This document shows positions 34,601-44,462 of a stretch of DNA of 64,000 bases, piece by piece; positions within the stretch are counted from its first letter, which is position 1; each line of letters begins with the position of its first letter. The stretch is from positions 1 through 64,000 of the forward strand of contig NW_025943840.1 of assembly GCF_000764305.2 (NCBI RefSeq). The letters run 5' to 3'. The notes below the pieces were generated by a model. That model did no database searches, was not told the origin of the DNA, and was given only the letters and a program-made list of their open reading frames with translations. Both the position numbers and the translations under genes were made by a program. The stretch comes from Hyalella azteca (lineage: Eukaryota > Arthropoda > Malacostraca > Amphipoda > Hyalellidae).

Positions 34601-36667
34601 TCTACGGCCCGTGTGAGTGATAGACTATAATTGTAGACTATAGGCCCGTGTATACTATAATTACTGCAATTGTATTCAGCGTATTCAAAGCGTATATGTA
34701 AAAAGTTAATGCGTGATGATCACGTTACTTTACGAATTTAGAATCGTAATTTTTCGGATTAATTAGGTGCAATCGAAATTTCATTCAAGAAGAAATAAAC
34801 AGTATACAGTAAAAATAATTAGGTTGACATGTTTTGCAGGACGATCGATAAATAATCACTTTGACATAGGGAAGTCATTTGCAAACCTAAATGCATAAAG
34901 AGAAATACTTCAAGTTCTAAGTCGATTGTGAGTAATTATAGAAAATCTTTCAAAGGGTTAAACGTTTAATATTCAAAATACTATCAAGATAAATTACATA
35001 AGAGATAAAAAATTAATTGCTTAGATTTCGTCAGGAAACGTTTTGCATCGCAGGACCTTTGAAATTTGTTTTGCTAAAACGACATGAACATGAACGTCCG
35101 ATATTATTATTATTTTACTTGAAAGTTTCAATTCAGTTGTTAGAAAATGAGTCAACAAAGAAATGGTAACATTTACAGAACAAATGTCATCACATTTCAA
35201 CTACTCTCGCTTGCTCCACCATGTGAAATCTTCTGGCCTCGTCGCTGTGAACTTGTGTCTCATGCTCATTTTTGCTTTAAATTTAGAGCTGAATTCATTC
35301 ATGCTTTAAATTTAGAGCTGAATTTCTTTAAATATAGAACCAGAATTGGTTCAAATATAGAGCCGGAATATATTTTAATTTAGCAGCCAGAATTCCTTTA
35401 GGTTTAGCAGCCAGATAATCGTTGCTCTGCTTGATCTTAGACCTTGTATAAACTCAGTCATCGTGTGTCTATTTTACCACAAAAAACTTTGCCAGTTCCA
35501 TTGAAAAGCCATTCGTTCCATCACCATTTATAATCTCTCATATAATTTAAAGTATGAGAAGTTCTGCTTCTCGGTTCAACGAAACGTAAAACTCTGGGGC
35601 ATGTGTGATCGAAATTTAAATCAATCTGTACAATGGAAGGGCATTATTTTTCAACACCAGTCCGAGAAACAAAATATTTCTTTTCCTATTTAATTTTGAA
35701 GATTTCTTCAAACAGGCGAGTGCCGTGCGCGGTGCCTCGTGCACACGGCGTGCGTGGCGTTCAGTGCTCACCCACAGTCAAATGGCACGCTCGTTTGCAG
35801 GCTGGCCAAAGAAAACGTTTATGTCAACACGCCGAGCAGCCTCCCTGGGGCTTGGTACTTCGTCATGAAACGTATGTTTTGACGTCTTCTCGTGTACTTT
35901 GGATACAAGAGTCGACCTTTGTTCATGTGGTGATTGGTGATTTCTATAAATATATTTTTATTTGGACATTTCACAGGCCGTTATTGCCATCCTTTTTACC
36001 ACAACAAACAATGCAAAACACAGACTTTTTACTATCATCTTGTGCAGAATTTGTCTAATTTTCCTCTTCTTTATGATCATTGGGCCAGATTAACTTTCTA
36101 ACGCCAGGACCATTACGCCTAGGCGTTAAATGGCCCCCCATATATTTTCATTGAAACGGTCTCTAAGCTCCGAAGCTCAAACAATCTTTAAGGAGATTTC
36201 CCAGATTATTTTCTTAAAAAATGGCCACCTTGTCTATTTCAGAGCTGGTGGAACCTTGGGCCCTCGACCGTCTGATTTACCGCAGTCTGAACACTAAATT
36301 CAAAGGCTTAAACGCTCACAAGGCGGCCTGCGAGGCTATCCCTGGCTTCCGCCTGATTGCCGTCAAGTTCGAGGCCCAGATGCCCATCCTGCTGGGGTTG
36401 TGCCTCGGCAGGAACCCCAACCCGGGGGAGACCCAGTGCATCCATGGCAGGTGGTTCTACGTTGACATGGTCAAGATCAATAACGTACCCATGATCCAAG
36501 GGAAAATACCATTGAGTGATACTGACATCACAAGCGTTCTTATCAACGATCCAATAAATAAATTCGCCTTCATCTACGCGCATTCAGGGAAGATTCACGA
36601 TGAGGACCCAACGACGTTGAATTATTATCCCGTCTGTCAGGCCAACGTCTTTGGAGTAAACTGGTAG
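28639..36667 (+). CDS. Predicted secreted protein: signal peptide, two PAN/Apple-like domains, C-type-lectin-like domain (6 exons)
   Basis: Exons: 28639-28680 (signal-like MHELRVSTLVILAT), 33171-33282, 33893-34033, 34530-34612, 35716-35871, 36243-36667 (stop TAG). Exon 1 ends in phase 0; introns 2, 3, 4 and 5 leave phase 1. Exons 2-3 hold Cys-containing segments (VVECAKMAALA, GFSFNGTCTAYKFNWKLCSC) typical of a PAN fold. Exons 4-5 give a second one (ECRARCLVHTACVAFS, then VCRLAKENVYVNTP). Exon 6 encodes a degenerate C-type-lectin-like domain with AACEAIPGFRLIAVK, CIHGRWF and a final CQANVFGVNW. PAN and CTLD modules bind carbohydrate or protein outside the cell. One problem: exon 3 leaves one base (A) while exon 4 needs two, so the frame breaks unless a weak donor (GA|GTACCC at 34037) or an unseen exon is used. 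The exon 1 link is inferred from phase and signal-like character only. AATAAA occurs near 36953. Confidence 0.6.
29985..30845 (-). mobile_element. Penelope-like element: RT C-terminal half plus GIY-YIG tail, internally deleted
   Basis: On the minus strand the segment starts with the RT motif FNRFVDDTFLIFKHPSHIDL (the catalytic YVDD-type box), followed by IKFTLELDSNN and VYRKSTFTG, then after a frameshift NGFPSQLVYTQIKKLICKQY. Sequence then jumps to SFRTGNLLAYPPHSAV, a late part of the GIY-YIG endonuclease region. About 60 residues expected between LAKYLPD and SFRTG, including the GIY-YIG catalytic core, are missing. Frameshifts and this deletion make it inactive. It lies in the large first intron of the PAN/CTLD gene. 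Confidence 0.8.
30850..31300 (+). mobile_element. Penelope-like element: N-terminal part, inverted relative to the RT half
   Basis: Reads on the plus strand AFAIRQYARRQTEAFKKTT, then FNYSSYNLEPRTQFLLAFGL, then, after frame breaks, NRPEFLDNVHSL-like and FYGFKFYKLFSAVFQPL-like stretches. This is the leader region that precedes the RT in Penelope-like proteins, but it points away from the RT half that ends five bases to the left. The two form a head-to-head pair with the junction near 30846. Confidence 0.65.
31331..31373 (+). ncRNA. Possible hammerhead-ribozyme relic of a Penelope-like element
   Basis: TAATGA is followed by an 8-bp stem, TACCGACT (31344-31351) and AGTCGGTA (31356-31363), closed by GAAT, and then by TTCGAAACG. 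Hammerhead cores read CUGAUGA, stem II, GAAAC, and such ribozymes are known in Penelope-like terminal repeats. The stem and GAAAC fit, but the CUGAUGA box has two mismatches, so it is at best decayed. Confidence 0.3.
32726..32866. repeat. 35-bp minisatellite, 4 units
   Basis: Four units at exact 35-bp spacing (CGTATTCCTCGTAACATTTA begins at 32741, then 32776, 32811 and a variant at 32846), each with CGCGCGATAGAGC. It is followed by an unusual G+C-rich patch (about 32867-33010). Confidence 0.85.
33270..33418 (+). repeat. 33-bp in-frame minisatellite carrying serial 5' splice-site-like sequences
   Basis: Begins at the end of exon 2 of the PAN/CTLD gene. Four spacings of exactly 33 bp separate GT dinucleotides at 33283, 33316, 33349, 33382 and 33415. 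Contexts are CAG|GTGAGC, CAA|GTGAGC twice, CAA|GTGAGA and CAG|GTAAGA. The repeat keeps the reading frame and encodes an 11-residue unit (GMASERPAPNV). Use of any of these donors leaves phase 1 and joins exon 3 in frame. Confidence 0.85.
34481..34507. repeat. (GTTT)n microsatellite
   Basis: Six or so GTTT units, placed just upstream of the exon 4 acceptor of the PAN/CTLD gene, where they may act as part of the polypyrimidine-like tract. Confidence 0.8.
35272..35420. repeat. Degenerate tandem repeat of about 30 bp
   Basis: Units share TTTAAATTTAGAGCTGAATT, drifting to TTCAAATATAGAGCCGGAAT and TTTAGCAGCCAGAATTCC. It lies within intron 4 of the PAN/CTLD gene. Confidence 0.6.
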
Positions 36668-37106
36668 ATGTCGAGTAGTACGCTGATCAAAAGTGTCTGA
36701 CGGACGTTACGAAGCAAGCCATTCACGTTACAGGAAAAAATATTGTATAAAAGGTTATGGGTTAGTTATTGCCATGATGCCTCATAGTGTCGTTGATAGT
36801 TAACATAGTACATCGGGCTGCCAATGATTTAACAATATACTGACGCACCTCAATTGTCATCGCGTTTGTTGAGAATTATTTCATACAGGGCATTTCTCAC
36901 TTCAGTATCAGTTTTATGACGTGAACTACCTGGCTTATTACCAATTAGCTCGAAATAAACTATTAGATGAAGAAAAATTGTTAGTCGAACGGTGATTGTA
37001 GCTTTTTCCGCATGAAGAATGTATTGTCTGAGAAGCCAACTAGCTTAATTTTCGAACTGTAAAGAATGGTTTTATGTGTCTGAGAGTACTAATATGTGCA
37101 AAGTCT

Positions 37107-37620
37107 GTCAAGTGAAGTAAGTGATTCCACACTCGCTTTATCTCAATATAGCCGAACTCACTGGTATAAAAATAATCGTAAGAGATAATTAAAAATTCCC
37201 GATAGTAATAAAACAAGTTTGAAAAGCTATTCACGTACAGAATAATTAAGTGCAGTTGTCATTTTTTAGATGAAATTTGATGCAAGTCTGCCACTGAAAA
37301 AATTGCAACTAGCTCATCAAAATGAGTTTGGTTCGCCATAATTGATAAATCGATGAATTGTTTCCAAACGAAAATTATGTACAAACTTTCGGGGCTGAAA
37401 ACTTATTGAAATTTGTGCATACATGATGGTGAGGATTTTGCGAAGATTTTCCTAGCCAAAAAAATCGACAAGTGCGATCGGTATCAAATTTTGATCTATG
37501 GACATAACATCAAGTGTAGGAGTAATACTGACGGTAGGAATTCAGTCAGTACACAATTAATGCATTCATAGAATGTAGCAATACTGAATACGAAATACAA
37601 TGCACTTATAATATTTTAAT
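37107..37620 (+). repeat. Direct repeat A (left copy)
   Basis: Matches 47466-47950 in the same orientation (GTCAAGTGAAGTAARTGATTCCACA at the start, then a near-colinear stretch to AATACTGAATAC). A third partial copy, 50071-50139, covers its middle. It is non-coding. An AT-rich trinucleotide tract (37625-37700) follows. Confidence 0.8.
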
Positions 37621-38376
37621 AGTAAGAATACAAAAAATAATAATACTAATATTAATGATAATTATTATAATAAAAAATTAATAATAATAATATTGTTTCA
37701 TTTTTTACTATTATTTCAATTTTTGCACTATTTGTTAGCAGTTGCCAGACAGGGTTGCCTTTTTTCCGGACAAATTAAGCGTTTTAGTCTTTTTTTCAAT
37801 TGCGTTATTCGGCTACAATTTATGATAGGGGTTCTTCTTGATTAAAGTTTAAAAACTGGATAAATAAATGGAATTTATACACGGGAACCTACAAATGTAC
37901 TAGTATATATTGAGATCTAGGCATTTTTCGGCCATTTTTTGTTCGCGGAATTGGCTGTTTTTCACGCCATCTGGCAACCCTGAATTATGTACAGCTACAT
38001 CTTGGAGAAATACATTTCATGGTACGCATATGTACCACTTCATAGTCAACATGTTAAGGTTGTAAAAAATAATGAAGTTTTAACTTAGCGGCATTACCCT
38101 TTTGGAATGGCGATATCTGCAGAGCGCCATATGCTCGGTACAGCGATCATGTGTTTCTTACCCTCGCTAAAAGAAAAGTTAATCTATTCATTTGTTTGTA
38201 CGTCTGCCATTTGCAATTCATTTTATTCATTTTTTATCGAAATATTTACAAACACTAGACGATAAATATTCCTCCGTGACTTCTTACATGTTAAAAATCA
38301 TAATATATTATTTATCATCATTTCTAATAACGATCGGCTACATGACAAACACAGCATACAGAAGCTTATGCCGAAG

Positions 38377-39012
38377 GAAAACTTTCACACGATGACCACA
38401 AAATTAGATTGGCATGCACTTGTCGACAGGTAGGAAGTTAGGGATTACCATTCTTTGTTCTCGGTCGTGGTGTCAGTTTGTGGTCAAAGCTGTCGGGCTG
38501 GGAGGGGTGGACCACAGAGGTGAGGGGTAGTTAGCCATAGTTTGACAGGTGCAGTTTACCATGCTTTTCACTAGCCATACGAATTATTTACATGTCTTCA
38601 TATTTTAGTTGCTTTTCAATACTAAAAATGTCATTTCTCTATTTTCATGACAATGAAAATGTTTTCTTTGAGCCGGAACTTGGTTTCAGGTCTTCAATGT
38701 GGAAAAATAGTTTTTTAACAATGAATTGAGTCTTCAGCATTGCTGCAGTAGTATTTAATTTAAAAAACGCAGACATGCAAAAAAAATCGAACAGATTTTA
38801 AAAATACGATTAGACTGCTTTGTAAGATATCACACAGAACAATCACCTATGAACTCATAAAAGTTATCAAATAATATACTTTGGTCAAGTTTTTAATCTC
38901 ATTTGAATATTGCACTGCTAGGGGACTATCTTAGTTGTAACTCTTTGAATGCAGGTCTTGCAGGTTGATACGTATATAAAAGACAGTTATCACACATACA
39001 TACTTCAACCTT
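38377..39012 (+). repeat. Direct repeat B (left copy), with a conserved TATA box
   Basis: Matches 50141-50795 in the same orientation. Differences include about 30 extra bases in the right copy (GGAGAGTGGGTACAAGG region). Both copies keep TATATAAAAGACAGTTATCA near their ends (38973 and about 50761), so this could be the 5' flank of a former transcription unit; no exon follows that I can support. Confidence 0.75.
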
Positions 39013-39179
39013 AGTATTTGTTTGGGACACAGCAGTCCCAGGCCACGATGGATCGCCGCCTCTGATTATCGTTCATCCGCCCTCATTTGGGCCACCTGAT
39101 GCACGATGCTGTTGCTTGCTTCTCGCCGCTGGTAGTGTTGCAGGGGAGGTCGATCTGGGATTGTATAAAAAAGAATTAT

Positions 39180-39385
39180 ATTGAACATGCATATCATATT
39201 AATAATCGGCATGACAAAATCTAACTATTAAAATGCTTCTAAAATGTTTACACAAATATACACGCTCCGTAAATAATTTGCTATTTACACGAAAACGTAC
39301 CTCAAACATCGACGGCATACATATTACTGAACTAGCTTGGCTGATTTGCTATAAGGTCACGTTGAACTCGCTCTAATTATTATTA
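39180..39385 (+). repeat. Direct repeat C (left copy)
   Basis: Matches 48180-48395 in the same orientation (TTAAAATGCTTCTAAAATGT, CGTACCTCAAACATCGACG and AAGGTCACGTTGAA shared). It directly abuts the outer end of inverted arm D. Confidence 0.75.
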
Positions 39386-42300
39386 TTATTTTCCATTTAG
39401 GAAGTGAAAAGAACATTACGTTTCCAACATGGGCGTGGTTATATGAAATTTGGCAGCAGTACTAATCCAATAGAAAAATATTACGTAGTTTAGTAAGAAG
39501 AAGAATATTAAAACTTGTGCAAATGGATCACATTATCTTATTTGGCCGCAGTGTATAAAAACTGTATATGCTTCCGGAAGGGCAGCAATGCGTTTTAGAT
39601 ATAAAGTTGTACGTAAATACTAGATAAGTACGTTGTAACTATTAGGGTAGCAGAATGTGAGCAGTAAAGGAGCAGTACGTGTTCAGTAAGTGAGCAGTGA
39701 GCAGTTCTTATTCTGTGGGTGAACCATTATTCCATTGGTTGTTCATATTTTTCGATAATTTTTTGATGTTGTCAAATAGGAATAAATGTAATAAATAAAT
39801 AAATAAATTTACATTTAAATTAAAGGTCAATTTTGAGCATGGGGAATCTGGATAAAAGAACTCTGGTTTTTGTTTCCGCGGTTTGTTAATTCAAAGTGAG
39901 AATGCGGAGAGAAATTTTTCATGGACCAACTTGCACATGTGATAAATTCGGCTGTATCTTCATCCCAGTGACGTGGAAAAATATAACTAATATCAAGGCA
40001 AAAATTGAATCAATAAAAAAATGACTAGTTAATCCAGTTAACTTTTTGACCACCTATTTTTCAAATAACATTTATGTGAATGTTTAAACAAGGTGGTATT
40101 TTTTTTATTTTTCAAGAGCTCGTTGTTTACAGTTGAATTTCATCAGTCAGGAAATGTTTCAATGTAATCAATGTTTGTTTTTATATGATGTATATCAACT
40201 AATTGATGATAAAATCTGCTTTTTATTTGAATTACTTCCAGCGAAAAGGTTTCCATTTCAATGTGTAGTTGAATCGGGCCGTGGTTAAAAAATTTAATTA
40301 TTTTTTCAGTGCGTTGTTCAAGCCATTTAAAGACCGTTTAGAAGTATTGAAGTATTCTGGAAATAAACCGAGCAAAAAAATTCAACTTACGTTGAATTTT
40401 TTTGCTCGATTCCGAAATCAATCTTTGACTTTAGGCTCGATGGAGCGCTCCGTTGTATTCAAGTTATTTTGAACTAGTTAATTTAAGCTAGAATTCATTT
40501 AATATCGTAGTTTATTTATTTATAATATTTATAATATAATATATATAATTACATATATTATAATAATAATTATTATAATATATAATATTTATAATGCTGC
40601 TGCTACTTTGAGTTGGTCAGCCAACAGAAAGACTTAACTCAAATAACGTATGGGAAATCCGCCATTAAAATAAAGGTTACAATGAAATAGTAACAATTGA
40701 AAGAACGTGTTGAATATAACTCCCGAAACTATCAGATTTAGACACGCGGTAGAAGGGTTTAATAATAAAATATTATAGCCCGTTTGAACGAAATATATGC
40801 ACAAACTGTGTAAACTGAAAAAATAACTGAGGTTTTCCAGTCCCAGGGCGTATATTTCTGGAAATATTTATTTAAATAAATTTATGAGAAATTAATAAAT
40901 AATAATAGCGGTTTCAGCGTTATTAGGCCGTGGGCCTGTCGCCGATTCTTAACATCGCTCGCAGAACATTCACAGCATTTTGCGGTCTCGAACTCGCAAC
41001 TCACTGCTACAATTCTGCTGTGCTTAACCGCCCGGCCTCCTCGCCGATTCTGACCAGAAACTGGCGCACAGAGCTGGGATCGAACCCGCGCCTCTCTGAG
41101 CCAATCTTGGTACTCAGAACTTGAACCATTGAGCCACTCTGCCCATAAAAAGTGTGGAAAGATTGGTAGAAATTGATCGGCAGGATTGGAAAAATTTCTA
41201 ACTTTGTTTTCCCACTTAAAAATTGTAGAGCACTCCACAGGTTTTGGATACGAAAAAAATGGCTTGAGGATTTGTTAACTTTCGTTGCCTTATTCGACAA
41301 AATAATTAGTAATTGTGCATCCACAAACAATCTTGCTTGATAGGCATTAGGCTCCAGTAAAATTATTTCTTGTTGAGTTAGCCAAGGAATAGTTTTCTAC
41401 GAATGGCAGAAATCTCAAAAAATTGTATTGCGTTATAGCTGGTAACCAAAACAAATCTTTTTGTGATGCTACAATAATAATTGTCCTTGACAGCATATAA
41501 TTTTGTTCACGATACATCGGAATATCTGTAACGAATCTGTTATTGCCGTTCGCATATCCCTGCATGTTATTTAATGATGAAATTTGTTTATTTAAGTTCG
41601 ATAGGAACGATAGATTTACTATTGCCGTCTGATTTGAACTGATTTTAGATGCCGAGAAAAAGATTTCTTGAATATTGGAGCTTCTCTTTTCTGCCTGAGC
41701 TTTTAGTTTTACGATCAAATATATTGAATCGAAGTATCCAGATAGACTTCTTGAATATGAAACAAATGAAATTGAAACAAACACGACTGGATACATTTAC
41801 GAAATATGATACAGCGAACGCGTTCAAGACATTCTAGACGAACGCGTTCAAGACAATCTATACCAACGCGTTTAAGGCATAATTACTAACGTGTTATGTT
41901 TAATAACCTGTGGCCGATCATGAATTTTTCTAGTTAGCTGGGGTTTGATCACGTAACTCAGCCCTCCAGCTTGTGGCTCCCAAATTTTCTTTAATCCCCA
42001 CCCTGCTGCTTTGGGTGAAACTTCAGGAATGTAGACTCAGGAATATACCTGTAGGTTTTTAGCTTTAATGTTAGTTTGGGTAGATCTGGCGTAAAGACAA
42101 GTTGTTAGACTTCATAAAAAGAAATGACGAACTATAAGGGAAAAGAAGACGAGCCAGATGTGACCTCAACTGTTGCAGCAACACGATACTATACTGTTGA
42201 CTGGAGGCTTGAAGATTTGAATTGATTGAATATTTATTTATAAACCAATCACCGATTAGCTATCATCTCATATTGTTCATTGTTCATGAACTGCAATGCC

Positions 42301-42903
42301 CTATCAATTTACATCTCATTACCGTAACCCAGACATTAAAGTGAGACGGTATCATAACTATTGTAAACGATTCGTGATAAAACGTACGTATATCGAGTAC
42401 ATGTGTGCCTAACTCATTTCAACGGGAGTCCCTATATCCACCATTTCAAGTCTCATATCGTATGTATCCTAGTTTTTTTCGGCTGTGTAGTAATTTACTA
42501 ATTCATAATTAAAACTGATGATTTCTGCTGAATAATTTTAAGCTTCACCATATACGAGTAGATATGGGCTTCATTATCGGCAATAAATAATACTCCTGCA
42601 CTATTTTTCAATGCAAGTTCCTCTATCATCAACATTACTCGCGTCTCTTTTTATCTTTTTTTTCTACTATCTTTATTCGTATAAGAATTAACAATTACAA
42701 CAATTCTAAAAATAACAATAATAACCTAATATCAGCTGAACTGAGGTTCCTATATTTATAGCCAATGCCTAATTATTGCCCATACAAGCTGATGATCTGC
42801 GTAGGCGACATAGGCGGTATATAATACCAGTAGTTAACTATACTATAATGAACAACAAACGTACGGTTACTCAAACTTGAAACTTTTCATTAAATAAGCT
42901 ACG
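39386..42903 (+). repeat. Inverted arm D (left), 3.5 kb
   Basis: Reverse complement of 44463-47460 over nearly its whole length, at moderately high similarity with many small differences. Outer end: TTATTTTCCATTT; inner end: TTCATTAAATAAGCTACG, directly followed by the LRAT-like fragment. The arm contains a SINE absent from the other arm, an 18-bp perfect hairpin at 40369-40408, a tract of AACGCGTT-containing units near 41815-41875, and a 149-codon minus-strand ORF (41796-41347) with no family known to me; its counterpart in the right arm is broken, so I do not call it a gene. Confidence 0.85.
40908..41145 (-). mobile_element. Dimeric tRNA-like SINE inside arm D
   Basis: Minus strand: a first tRNA-like unit with A box TGGCTCAATGG and B box GGTTCGATCCC (about 41145-41065), then a second with GGCGGTTAAGCACAGC and AGTTCGAGACC (about 41035-40975), then a tail ending in a TATTATTATT run. 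The corresponding site in the right arm (around 46058) lacks the insertion: the arm sequence runs directly from TTTATGAGGAATT to GTGTGGAAAG. A fragment of the second unit is at 3592-3700. These head sequences differ from the SINE at 19.6 kb. Confidence 0.75.
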
Positions 42904-43345
42904 TTGAGTCCCAAACCGAACAGTTACCTTTTCAAGAAGGGTGCTTATCATGAGCTCATAACGATACGCGTGGGGCGGGCTTGGTGGTTTTTCGAAAAGT
43001 TAGAAGAAGGCATTTTAGTGCAAAGAAGTTGTGATAAAGAAGCAGTCATTAGGAAATCAATGAAAACGGAACGATATGGAAACAAGTTCCTGTTTAAAAA
43101 TATACCTTCAGAAAGTCTCGGTTTAATCAAAAAGCCAATGACTATGACTGTCGAAAATCTAATCCCATGTTTAAAGCCGGTCTTTAAAATCATAACTGGA
43201 GTACCACCTAAGAAAAACCACCTAAGAAAAAGGTAATAGGGGTAGTACCACCTAAGAAAAAGAAACTGCCAGCATTTCGTAGGAGGGGTCCTTCAAAGCT
43301 TGGGTTTCAAGTGGAATGTAAGTAAATTTGGATCATTTTTTTGAG
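42904..43345 (+). pseudogene. LRAT-like family copy 4, truncated and disrupted exon B
   Basis: Aligns with copies 2 and 3 from YHELITIRVGRAWWFFE, through GILVQRSCDKEAVIRKSMK, to VENLIPCLKPVFKI. A short duplication of GTACCACCTAAGAAAAA then brings a stop, and the rest continues in another frame as NCQHFVGGVLQSLGFKWN. Both the putative catalytic His and the Cys box are thus still readable, but not in one frame. The first 50 or so residues of exon B and the whole exon A are missing; homology begins right at the inner end of inverted arm D, so the rearrangement probably cut the gene. Confidence 0.8.
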
Positions 43346-43617
43346 TGAATTTATTAGGAATTTCAAAATTAAACTGATGTATAGTAGATAGGCTTACCAG
43401 TTTTCAGGGAGACTTGCATGCAGCGAACAGTTTTCACGATGGAAGAGATCATCAGACGCTCATCAGAAAACGCCGAGAATATTCTCCTTATTTTAATTTA
43501 AAAAGTTTATAAAACGAACTTCATCAACAATTCATAAACTTTCAAGATTACAAGTAAAATCAACAGAACGACTTTATTTACACGGAAGAGATTGAAACCA
43601 AAATGCCAAAAATTATT

Positions 43618-43770
43618 ACTCAGTACTCACTGCAGTGAGAGGCAGAAAGCGCATTTTTTCGTCGACGAAAACGTGAAGTCACGGACGGACAGACAGACTG
43701 ACGGACGGACATGACGAGCACAATAGCGCTTTTTTTTACCATAAATGAGAAAATGCGCTAAAAAGCGGGA
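43618..43770 (+). mobile_element. GCGCATTTTCTC MITE-like repeat, copy 2
   Basis: Same orientation and layout as the copy at 4448-4602 (ACTCAGTACTCACTGCAGTGAG start, GTCGACGAAAACGTGAAG core, GGACGGACAGACAGAC run, GAGAAAATGCGCTAAAA end). It lies in the spacer between arms D and D', about 270 bp after LRAT-like copy 4; copy 1 lies at a similar distance after LRAT-like copy 1. Confidence 0.7.
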
Positions 43771-44462
43771 AAGGACCGTAAAAATCAATCAATGGACCAT
43801 TTCGAGCGGATAAGAACTTTAGGCGTCTGTTTAACACGATTTCAGTTAAAAAAATCGTCAGCTATTCTTTGATCGTAGAATCTGAAGCACATGAATCTTG
43901 AACGGCCAAGCTTACTTTGCGGTGAGTCCGAATCTATACCCTATGAATTAAATCTATACCCTATCTGTGGTAAGATATGTTAACAATATTTCGTTGACTC
44001 GCACAAGCGAGTTTTATAGGCTGTCTAAAATTAAAAAAAATATTCATTTTAATAAATTTTGGCTTCTAAAATTCACGAATGAGGCTCGTTCCCGCATTTA
44101 ACTTCGTTTTGAATCGTCATTATCTTCCTATTTTCATACTGTATTGTTCCTTAGCATTCCCACAAGAAGAAGGCCGTATGCGCTTCAATTGAACCGGTCG
44201 TTTAGAAATTGGAAAAGCCAACAGTTCTCAATTGCGTAAAATATGAAAAGAGTTACTCAGTGGTTTTAAAAAAGATTACTCCAAATTCATTTTAAAGACG
44301 AAATTCCATGACTTTATTCTGACTCACTATGAGTATCAACTTGAATTTGGATATGATGCAGCTTTCTACAAACAAGTTCCCGATTAATCCGGTTCTTAAT
44401 CAGTGTCTTTTGTTATTGTTGCAGTTATTATGTTTAATTTTAGTTGGTATCAGTTTTATCAG

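Noticed and set aside
35633..36058. 141-codon plus-strand ORF
   Set aside because: It reads exon 5 of the PAN/CTLD gene in the wrong frame; the correct frame has the Cys pattern and phase-consistent splice sites.
38973..38982. TATA boxes in repeats B and B' as promoters of a current gene
   Set aside because: They are conserved between copies, but no exon, initiator or frame follows within the next kilobase, so only a repeat call is made.
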